Assembly (NCBI GenBank): GCA_018389105.1
Contig: JACATO010002134.1
Span: 539,001-603,000, forward strand
DNA length: 64,000 nucleotides
From: Nautilus pompilius
Taxonomy: Eukaryota; Mollusca; Cephalopoda; Nautilida; Nautilidae
Direction of reading: 5' to 3'
Below, piece after piece: positions 41,932 to 53,900 of this stretch (position 1 is the first letter of the stretch; each line of letters starts with the position of its first letter). A program made the translations under genes and the position numbers. A model generated the notes under the pieces. The model was not told the DNA's origin and did not search any database. It was given only the letters and a program-made list of their open reading frames with translations.

Positions 41932-44900
41932 GCATCAGTTTTGAAAGAAAGAAGTAAAAGAGAAGAGCTTAATATTTCTCTAAATTTCTTTTTCAGGTGT
42001 GGCTCATTGCAACCAGGGGACAAGCTGCTTGCCATTAACGATGTCCGGACGGAGAACTGCAGCACTGAAGATGCTTCCAATCTTCTTTTGAATGCCGATG
42101 ACATCATCAAACTGAAGCTGCGACGGGAGGATCCTTATGGAGGTAGGTACACCGTGGCTTTGTGTTAAAAAAAAAAGAAGAACAGAGAGCCTTTTGTTCT
42201 GGTGTAGTGATGTGCTGCCTTATTCTAGGATGTCTAATTATTAGTAAAATAACTTGTTAGTTAAATAAAATAGATGTAATCTCCGTTACAAGAAAACACT
42301 AAGGAGTTAGTTTAGTCCAAAGCTGTGGTTGTGATAGCATGGGATAGGATCTGAAAATATTCCCTGGGAAGGAATTTATAGAGAGGTTCTTTAATGCCAT
42401 TGGAACATGAGGTCACTAGGGCTTCTTAAGAAAGATGCATAAGAAATGTTCTTTATTGTTCGTTGTAAATTGTCTTTATAATGATGTGGTATCTGCCTGG
42501 AATTCTTTTCAAAACAGCCAATGAAAGCAGAAAAGTAGAAATGTTTTTCAAAATTAAAATAGATGCACATTTTTTGGAAGAAAGATACAATATAGAAGTT
42601 TTAGCTTCCTGTCCCTTTGAATTCTTATATCTGTCAATAGTCAAGAGCAGCTTCAGGCTTTATTGAAAGGTCAAAGGTTATGTGCCTGAGAGAGTGCATG
42701 CATATGTATATTCTTGTGTCTAACGGCTTTGCTAAAACTATAAGCATGCATTTTGATGCTCTAGTTACATATAAAAAAACTTTTCCTTTTTAATTAAAAG
42801 ATGAGGAAAACGATGACTTTATATCGTATACAGTAGAGCTGCAGAAGCGAGGTGGTGTACTTGGAGTTACAATATCAGGAACAGACAGCCCTCTGGATCC
42901 AATAGTCATATCTGCACTAACAGAAGGGGGCCTCGCACGCAGGTTAGTCTGGAGTTATCTCTCTTTCCCTGAAGCTGAAGGTGCGCGCTTTCTGACCAAA
43001 TGTTGTGTTTGTTTTCATATATATATAAAAAAGACGACTATGCAGATATTAAAAAAATAATAATAATTTTTTTTTTTTAAACATTTTGGCAAATTTTTTT
43101 CTTATCAGAAAATAATCTTAGAAAAAAGACCAATCAACTTACTGTGGTTGTAATAAGGCTATAACAGAATTACTGGTCATACATTTGTTAGCAAAAATAA
43201 GTCATCTGGAGAATGTTGTTGTAAAGGTATGGTTATTGCACAGTGTAGATGATGGAAAACCTTGATAAATTTATTACAATTTACTTAAATATCTAGTTCC
43301 TGTAACACTCAACTTGGAGTTAACTATCATGCCTTTGGTGCTAGAAGTAACAGTAAACCAGGGTATGTCCATCTGTCATCTGAACCACCACCCACCCTTC
43401 AGTTTACAAAATATGCAGATTAGCGGCCGTTAAGAGACACATGATCTGGCCTGATTAAGGAAATAGCTGGTTTAATGAACTCTGTGCCTTGTTAGCTGGA
43501 ATCTCGCTTGTTTGTTTATTTTTTTGGGTTATTACTATCATTCTGACCTTTAGCTGGTCTAAAACATTGCTTAACATACCACCCCTTACTCAAGAAGCCA
43601 TCTTGAGTTTGCAGATGCTTGTTATAATGTTTGGAATAACACCAGAGTGACTCATAGGTTACACTGCTGCCCGTTCATTCAAAGGTATGACTTAATAGCA
43701 TTCTGTCTCCCAGATTTGGAAATGTTCCCAGTAAGTCGCATTCTGTTTCATTTATTTTTAAAAAAAAATTCTTTTTATTTCAGTGCCGTTTGATGTTTGC
43801 TTACAAGTCTAAAGTTTTCATATTCCTCGTCTCTGGATTTGTGTTGAATTTAAATTGTTTATTTTTTGGAACCATCACCTAGAAAATCAGAACAGGACGC
43901 ACAGCTCTGTTTGTATTCTAGATTTTTAATTACAGGATATCAGGCTGACTCGCTGTGTTTTCTTCTTCTTTTTTCACGTTTAAACAAATATTTTTTCTAA
44001 GTTCTCTAAAAGATTTTTAATTTAAATAGATACCTAAAAGTACTGGTGTTAAAAGAAATGCCTCTGCCCTGGGTCATAATAAAAGTCCAAAATGTATAGA
44101 ATTTTGAGTATCTTTTACTTTTTTTTTACAAGGCTTTATGGTTTTGCTTTGTTTTTAGTATTAGGGATATTCAAAAGAAACCCAGCCCAGTGTCCTTATA
44201 GAAGGATGCTATTCCAGCCGAGCCGGGTTTCATTTGAACAAAGTCCCTGGTTTGATGGTTAGATGCTTTATTATAGAATTCTGGTATAGAAACTAGACGG
44301 TTGGTTAAGACGTGTGGACAGATCACTGAAATACAGGCTTCTTGTGGTGGAGAATGTCTGGACTAACTGTCTAGCTTCTTCTATAAATAGCACATTGCCA
44401 ATAATTTTTTTATTCTCATCTTGGTAATTAATTGGTGCAGACCAGAGTTCTCCTATTATCCTGAAGTCTGTTAGAACTCTGGTACACGTGGGTAGAGCGA
44501 GGAGCCCTTTCTTAACTGAAATAATTGGAGTGCACCCCTGTTGGTCAATGAATGTTTTCGGTTAATAGAAACTATAGTTGTATTAGGCTAGGTGCATTTC
44601 TTTAAAGTTGTTTGGAATTTAAGAAAAAGGTTCACTGTATGGTTAAGTAATAAATAATTTCAAATTTGGGATTATCAAAAACAAACCATTTAAAAAAAAA
44701 TTCATCATGTTACTGCATGAAATCTTAATAGTACAACTAATATATGACTTGTATTTGCATATGTATTGCTTATGTTTATGCTTGAAATAAAGTACCTGAG
44801 TTTTTAATATTATTTCTAATATAAAATATTAATTTATAGTATGGTGATCTGCCTCAGGTGGTTGTATGACTCCCACCACATCTCTCTCTATTCACTATGT

Positions 44901-47900
44901 AGCTTTTACACCACTTTAGACGTGCAAACACATCACAAGTCACAAAAAACTGTTCTGTTAGGTGACATCTTTTTGGGGATTGGATCAGCTCACCAAAGTT
45001 TTCAGTAAACTAGTTTTGTTACCTAAAAATTGCTGGCTTTTATCAAATTTCTGATCTGTTGACAGAAATTCCATTTTGATTTCTGATCTCTGGAATATTG
45101 TGGCTGCCAGAGTTTAGGTCAGGAGAGGGATCAGTGTATACTGCAAGAACTCTGGCACGTGTCGGTTTTAGGAGAAAACCCAAGTCATAAAAATGTAGGG
45201 AAAACACAACCAACTAACAGATAGATGGAGCGCATCTGTGTTTGTTTGTACATAACACTGCTGTATACTGAACATCTCTTGTCGTTTTCCAGGACAGGGG
45301 CTGTGCACATAGGAGACAGGTTACTTGGTATCAATGGGCATAGCACAAAGGGAAAGACGTTGACAGAAGCCATCCAGATGTTACAGGCTGCTGGGGACGT
45401 GGTCACGCTGAAGATTTCAAGGTCAATGGATTCTGCAAGTATGAACTCGGAATAAGTTTACATTCTAAAAGGTTTCCGGTGCCATTTCACCACCTCGGCT
45501 TTGAAATGAGCGTGGATTTGGTCTTTTTTCTAGCAGATCTCAGGAGCCAGATGGGTTTGTGCAGTTGGCATTTAACTCTTGACCAACAGAGAAAAGAAAA
45601 AAAAACTATCATTTCTATTAAAATATAGTTAATTTTACTCTTTTACTCTTTTGATCACACCATGTGTTGGGGGTTACAACTACAGATTATAAAAGCTCTC
45701 CAAAGAAAGAAAGAAAGAAATTCTGAAAATGATTCATTGGGTTTCATCCAAAAAACTTTGAATATTTTTAAAGTGATCAAGGGGTTAATTTCATGGCATC
45801 TTTTACTTTTCTTACTGCATTTTTATAAATGTAAACAACAGAAGAAAACCATGATGGTGAATTTCTAGGTTAGACCAATATAAACAGTATTAGAAATATT
45901 ATGCAAACAGGAGGAAAAACTGGGTATAAAATGCATATAACATGTGATGGAATTAAATGTATGTAAAAATGAATGCTTCATAGTGCTGTCATGTGTTGAT
46001 ATAGTGCACTGAGATTGGTTTTCATGGAAGCAATCAGAAAGTGCCACACCTGCAGTAGGACTATAAGAGCCTAGGCAGTGATATTATTCTAGTGTGGTGA
46101 ATGTGTAGTGATTACTATATGGCTCTTGCAAAAGAAATATTACATGACAAATATATAGAAATCAAAGTCTATCTAGTGAAGGCTGCTCCAGACCTGTATG
46201 CAAGACTCTGAGGAGGATGTGTGAACGAACCTGGTACTGTTGACAACAGATGTGATCTAGGAAGAAAGCCAAAATTTTTCAGAAGTGATGCAAAGTACTT
46301 CAGGTTATGTTTTTTCTCTGTGTGAAAGATGATGGGTCAGTAGAGATTCCTTCAAGAACAATAAGATGCACATGAGCACGAAGTAGTCTTAGCGGATATG
46401 TAGTTAATAAAATGCTTGCTGAGAAGAGGCAACCAAACAGCGAGTCTGAAATTGACAACAGAAATGAAACAGTGGGATGACCAAACCTGGAAGAAGGTGC
46501 TTCTTACAGATGGTTCCAATTTTGAACTGTTTGGCAATAATCAGCACAAATTTGTTCAAAAGTGGACTGGGAGGCAGTATGGCAAGTCTGTGTACAGCAG
46601 CTACAGTGAAGATTGGGATGGATTAATATAAGAGTAGGGCTGCATGTTAGCTCAGGGTGTTGGATATTTGCATTAAATCGAAGATATACTGACTGCTGAC
46701 AAGTAAAGGCAGATTCTCATCCATCATGCCATTCTCTCAGAAAGACATCCCATTGGGTGGTGATTCATCTTCCAACTTGACAATGACCCCAAACATATAA
46801 TCAAAAAGAGGTTGATGGAATACTCACAAAGATGCTGTCGACCCGTACAGAGTTTTGATATGAGTATTATTGAGGCTATATGAGATGATATGGCCACTGT
46901 GAAAGTCAAACAGTAATGAAACGTTTTAAATGAATTGTGGAAAGTGCTAAAGGATATTTAAAACAACATTTTCTCACTTACCAAATACCAGTGTACTGTA
47001 CAACGTATTCATTTTATAGTTTCTGTAATAATGCATTATATATGTATTAAATACATCTCACAGTTGCTGTCAGTTATTATTTGTGCATACCTTGTTTGTA
47101 TTTCCAATATTGTATGTGTATAATTGCTCCTACAAATCGCTAGTTAACTTGCTTCAGCATTATACAGCATAAGTAACATTGCATGTTCGTCAAGTTAGTG
47201 ACTGGGGTTTTGCTTTAATAGGCTCAGCTGGAGGCGGATTTTGGGTCCTGGAGATGCAGTGGTATAAAGAAAACTTACCACAGAAACTGTATCAGTAGAG
47301 AGGTCACTGGTTCAAGACCATCTCTGCGCACTATACCGTCTGAATACAGAAGTGCTTACTGCAAATCGACATTAATCATCATCATGATGGCAGCTGGGAG
47401 AGATTTTCAAAATGTAGGTTTAGTTAGTGCTAGTAAACTGATGGGAAATGCTTGAATTAACCCTCCTACTTATCAGAAGATTTTCAATCACTTGATGTCA
47501 CAGCACACTTGGTTGTTCAGCACTGGAAATCTACTCACTGGTGTGCAAAAATTAAAGGAAGTTTTAAAGAACTCTCTACAGAACTATTTCTGGCTCCTAC
47601 ACCCCTGCCAGTCCCCGTTAGCCCACAGAAATAGTTTAATGTCAGAAAAGAAAGAGTCAGGGGGTCGACGGAAATTTGGTGTAAATGCTATTTCTGTTTA
47701 GTCTGTAAAGTGCAGCAGGAAAAATGGGACAGCCCCCTATCAGCAATCAATGCTTCTGGCCAGAATTTTTGGGTCTTTTGAGGCTGATGAGGGTTGAAGT
47801 TCTTGTGTTTGTTGAGACTCGGTTCAGCAGATTTAGTCTGGACAGAGATTTCTGAGGTCTTGCTGTAAAGCGAAGACGGGAGATGTTTTCCAGTTATTTT

Positions 47901-50900
47901 AGGGTCTGGGCTCTTGAACATAAATGAAACCAGACACAGCTGAAACAACAGTTCTCACGTTTGATCTACCACAGGGAGGTAATCCGTGTCCCTTGGAGCA
48001 CTGTCAGGTTTGAAATATTTCCATTGATGAAGGGAGGGGGCATTTCTGGTATGCGCGCAGCAAGATTTTATCAGCTTCACTTCATCTATAGGCGAGAACC
48101 AGCAGGATCTATCTGACCGCAGTGTGCACAATGCCATGCTTTGCAGTATGTGCTGTTAGGTAAGTATTTAGTCCTCTAGTTTGCAGCAGCCTATTACTAT
48201 TAGTCTAGGGTTTGCATTTAGTCCCTAGGTAATATTGATGCATTACAGTAAGTAATGTTTACACAAATTCTGTAAGTTTTATAGCATTTAGCAGGGAGGA
48301 AACGTCTACAGCAAAATAGTGGTTTGTCGGAGTTTTTATTGATCAGATTAAAGTTATTGCCGAGATCCCTGACCAAGTAAATTTTAAAAAAATGACAAGA
48401 TGTACACTGCAGTTTTTAAATCACCAGAGAGATGAAAGATTTTTGGTTATGTTTTTTGCAATCACTTCGCCATCTACATGGTATTACTGTAGGAAAGTCA
48501 AAGTTCTACTTACTCTTTGGGAGTGAAGATATCCAAACGAAGTTAGAGAAAGTAAGGGGTCAGGAGTCCTGCAAATCCCATCACCTTATTAATGCTAACT
48601 AATGATAAACCCGTGTTTTTGGAATTCTTTCCCTTTCACCATCATCAGGGATTAGTCCGGAGGACTGTTTCAGAATGCAAAATTATGTTAATTTGGAATA
48701 GATATTTTATGCAATAGGCATTTACTAGTTTTGCATTGTACAAGTGGCCTGAGGTTATTTAAAATCTTTGTCATCTGCTGAAATGTAAGTTTGTTGGGTA
48801 GTTCAGCTACTGCTACTCGTGGAATGAGAAACTAAACTGGTAACATTCTGTTCTCATCTTCCCTTGACCTTTTGTTGTCGTCTTTATAAGATGCCTCCAA
48901 CATTAAACTCCTTGGTCATACAGCTTTAATTTCTGCCATAAGACATTCAGTCTCCACCTTTGTGTGTGAGATGTTGATGAATGTTAGCTGAGGCTCCCAC
49001 ATTTAAAATGAGCATGTCTGTCCTAGGTACACACACACAGGTCTGACAGATGAAGTATGTATGTTAAGGCCGGAACGCATGTAAAACTGGCATTTCATTG
49101 GTATAAGGGAAAAATATTCATAAGTCTTGCAGTAAAGGATAATGGAGAGCCAGAACTTTTCTTATGGATGTTTTCATTAGAGAGAAATGTGATTAAGTGT
49201 GGTTGGCATTGGTCTCATTTTTATTATTTCTGGTGTGTAGTGCCTGTTAACCCTATTCATACTCTGACCACATTCATGTCTTAAGCATGATTACTCTTTG
49301 AAGGTTCAATTGAGCACAACGTGGGTTTTGTGAATAATTATCTTGCTGAAAGCTAGAAGTATACTGATGTTAATAACAATGTCAAGATTAAGTTTGAATG
49401 GGAGTTATTGGACTACTTTTACTTTTTAGAATAGTTAAATGTACGAGATTTAACAAAATTCAAAAACATCTTCCCCAAAGAATTTCAAAATTTTAAAATT
49501 TATTTTCTAAGGGAGGTAATAAAATATGTAATAACCTCCCTTGACAAACTCAACAAACATTAAATGTTCATTAAACTTTCACCAGCAGACCAAAATATAC
49601 CATACTGACAGGAATACAGGCTGACTTGGCAAAAAAAAAAAAAAAAAAAAACTAAAAATTTTCCACACCACTAAATGGTTCTCCAAATGAAAATAAAACA
49701 ACTTCTAGCATGAGATTATTACAAAGCAGCAGTCCTAAAATGGTCATGGGCAAACAAAATATCTCATCCCTCTTTCTCCCCATCAGACTCCATCCTTTAC
49801 CACTTTTGATCTGCTACATATCGCAATCTTCCGTCCCATCCAGTTTGTTTGGAATGCAGAAATTTTTAAATGCCTCCTTAATCCATTCATCTGGAATTTC
49901 CCCACGTGGTTAACAGCTTCAGACAGGTGACTCCTTTGGTCAGGGTTTTTTCCTCCAAGCCAATTCCTGTAATACTTTTGGAGCTGCCATTTGAATGGCT
50001 TGTTGACAATGATGACATCTAGCAGCTGTAGCTGAGAAGTCACTTCTCAGAATAACTGCAAGGTCGGGCTTTCCTTTCAGCTGGCTCTTCCACAGTTAAT
50101 CCAAAGCGAGGATTGACTGAAGTTTTAACAGAGCTCCAGGACTACGCTACTAAACAACTCTGCTGCCATTTCACCATCCAGCCCGTTGCATTCACATGCA
50201 CAACATTCTTGGGAACATTTTCTGTGCTTGTGCACGATGTACATTGGGAGTTTTGTGCCATCTGCAGTGCAATCCAACATAACAGTGGTGCACTGTTTTC
50301 ATAACCACTGAACCATATTGCACACGTTGCAGCAGCAGCTCCGTAACTGGGCAAATCAAAACACACTGGGGTCTGATCTCAGCATTCCCAATTTTCCCAG
50401 CCAAGTACTTTTTTTTTTCATTCCATTTGATAAAAGCACAAGAACTTTGCATGTGATTCCGGGTCTACCCACATTTTTTTTTTTTTGAAAAGTGAAATTT
50501 AAAGAAAAGGTTGGTTTGCATTTAAGTAAATACAGTAATTAAATAAGGGGAACTTGCACACACCCTGCAATGGAATGGCGTTCCCATCACCAAATAAGGA
50601 CAATACAAGAAATGTTAGCAGTGGAATTTAAAGATTTTTTTGTTTTCTTTCAGATAAAAACCTCAACTATAACAAAAGAGGTCCATCAGTAAGTACAATG
50701 TATTATTTGCTGTTTATCCAGAATCTTTGTTAAAATTTGTATTTTATTAGATTTCCAAAAATGTGTTTTCTGATAGGGATTTTAAAACTTTTTTTTCCAT
50801 TTTGGTCTTGTCCTCCTCTTAATTACTGCACACCTGTCTATTCTTATTTAAAATCTTGAAAAGCAGCATATCCTCTTGTTCCCCAATACTCTGTGGATCT

Positions 50901-53900
50901 CCTGTTTGCATTCCCCCACCTCAAAAATTTTATTGCACAACAGACTAGCCCAGTGAGTCGACCTCTCATAATTAACAGGTGGGAAAATATCAGTTGAATA
51001 AGACTTTACAAAATGTAAATTAATTAAAGTATGAACCTCAACAACAAAAAAAAAGAAGCAGGCAGAAATTTTTGATGTATAGGTTTCTAAAAAAGTCTGT
51101 CTGTATTTGTGTGTGTGTGTGCACAATTTCCTTTTGATGCTGTAGCAATTAAGTATTAAAATACTTATTATCTTTTGCTTGTCTTGCAAAACTTTACAGG
51201 TTATCTGTCGTTTCCTTCTCACATAAAAATACCATTATAACTTTACTTGCTGCTTCAGACGTCTGTCAAAAAGAGATATGCTGAACCCTGCTATTTCAAT
51301 GACAAGTGCTCGACCTTGAACCGACAACTGAGATATACATACTTTCGAGAATTTCCTCGGGAGAAACTGAAGGTGGGATATGTGGGGACTTGGTGATTGT
51401 GGCAACTGCTTTTATTTCTTTTTTGGCTATGGTTGTGGCAGAATTTCCTTTTGCTTTTATTTTGCATTGCTGTCCCTTTTAATTCCAGACTTTAGAAAGC
51501 TGCACGGTTTTTTTCTCAAGTGCTAAGCATTGTAAGATGGTTTTCTTTTTAAATCTGGGAGGGCTCTCCCTCATTCGGTCAGACTGCTGGGTAGCAAGCA
51601 TTAGTACCTAGAAAACAGCTTCATTTTTGGCACTGGATGCATTCTACCGAGCATTTTGGGGTTACAAAAGTTTGTAAAACTTCGTTGTTTTCACTATGGT
51701 TCTTAGCCACCGGATAAATATGGAATTCTGGACTAAGAAAAGAAAAACAAAAACAATTGAATATCAAGTGGTCGTTAAAACTTGGAGCAAAAAAAAAAAA
51801 TTTTTTTTTAAATGCATATTGTTTTGTTTTCCTAATAATAATAATAATAATAATTTGTTGTCACTCAGTGGGGCTGCATCAAAAAATTTGACAGAATAGT
51901 TTAGTTTAGTTCGTGCCTGCGTTCCCACTCATTTCTTACATCAGCATTGTCTCTGTCTTGTGACCTACCCTTAACAGTTTGGCAGCATCTCCTTTATAAT
52001 CTTTAACCTTCCTCAGTAAACACAAACAGTATTTGATTTTAATTCATCATTTTTAAAATAGATTTCTTATGTAATAATAAAGTTTGTGACATTTTAAATA
52101 CTAAATTTATAAATAAGGTGTGTAAAATTAAAAAGAAAAAAAGTTTTACCAGACAAAGTCTAATAAAGGACAGGAAGACCCTTCTGTTTTGTTACTTATA
52201 AACTATACAGAACACATTCCAAGAAGAATTTGTTGAAGTAACTTCGCATTTTCACTGTAAAATTATCTTAGACATTAAAATATTTTACTTAGAACGTTTT
52301 CCATGCTTGGAGACAGACAGACATAATCTGTTTTTTTCTAGCTGAAATTGTATTCTAAATAATTGTAGAGCAACTTAAAAAGTGTCTGATGTAAAATACA
52401 CATCCAATCCATTCCTGCTTTGATTGTATACTGTGGTCTTGGCACACTTAATAAATGGTTGATTTTTACTAACACAACTGAAATTTGATTATTTTCTCTC
52501 TGGTGTCTTGGTTTGTTCTATTAATAACAGGGAGGTAGGTGGCTGGTGAATTCTCCAGGTAAGTGCTACGCCTGTTGTGGTTGGGGAGTCGGCCTTGAAT
52601 AAGAGAACCCATGTAAAAGATAGGTGAGGGGAGGTCCTAACTGCAACAAAACCAACTTTTATGGATTTCTTTTTCAATAATGTGACTATTGTATGTGTAG
52701 TTAATAAAAAACATATTTTCTTCATCCTGCAGACTGAACGAGTAGACTTTCTATCCATGTCAGGAACACCAATTCCAAGTGTTGACAGTGCTCTGGAATC
52801 ATGGGATAGCTCAGGTCTCGACACTTGCAACAAACACCGGGCCCTTGTGCCAAAGTTGGAGGTCCAGAGGACCATGAAGTCAGGTAGGGAACAATTATGC
52901 ATTTACACAGCCTCTTCACTCATTGCTCTAAGGTACACAATCTAGAGGTAGTTTATACTTATTGCATTGACCTAAGACCTTGATCAAGGGTGCCTACACC
53001 CACCAGACCCGATGTGAGATTCTACTTTTTTTAAAGCTATTAAATAGCACTCTCATTTGTCATGGTGACAGATAAGTTAAGGGAAACCACTGGCTTGTCT
53101 TCTCTCGTTCCACCACTTATCAGATGTTCTTTCTCCACTGAAGTTGGCAGCATTTGTCCTACATGTACACAGGACACTTCAAATAGGATTCCACCTGCTC
53201 ACCCACCATTACCTTTAGTCATTTCTGTGCCAACCAGATGGAAAAAAACAAGTACATTTCTTAATTAATAAAAGACTGTTTCATCCTTAATTTTAATCAC
53301 ATACAAAGGTAAACAGAATTTCTATCTTGCTTCATAACTCCAAAGTAAATTGTTTTGAAATAAAACAGTACTAGCACAAAATAGCTTGAGTTGGTCCTCA
53401 TGGACTCAGCTTCTGCACTAGCCATCAATGGTTTTCAGCCCCCATTATTTGTAGAACCTAGTAGAGTTTGGTCACCCACTCCCAGCATTTATCTGCTTAG
53501 CTGGGTGCTCCCCACTCCATGTACAAACTTCTAAGCTACAGTCATCTTGATGTTCTTTCAGCACCCTCACTCAAGCATTTTAGTGCTGCTTTATAGTCGA
53601 GATGAGAAACAAATGGTTTTGAATGAACATTTTTTCCCCCAGTAGTACTCTGAGGTAAAACCACTTTCCATTCTCTCTCACTGGTCTTGGCACACGTCTT
53701 CTGTCTTTTTCCTTACAACTGTTTTCCCATAGTACAGTTGGCTTAGTTTTTCCTGTACCATCCAGTCAGCCTGTAGATTAAATATTGTAGTATGATGTGG
53801 ACATGCTGCTGGCAACCTGGAGTGATTCATCAACATAAAGGCGCACATTTAAAGAGATGGGAAATTATTAGAAAGGCTGCAGGTGTTCTTTTGCCCATTT

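Noticed and set aside
41440-42110. Long open frames rich in Ser-Leu or Arg-Glu through the CT array
   Set aside because: Products of a dinucleotide repeat, which is open in several frames on both strands. Only 41997-42142 is coding.
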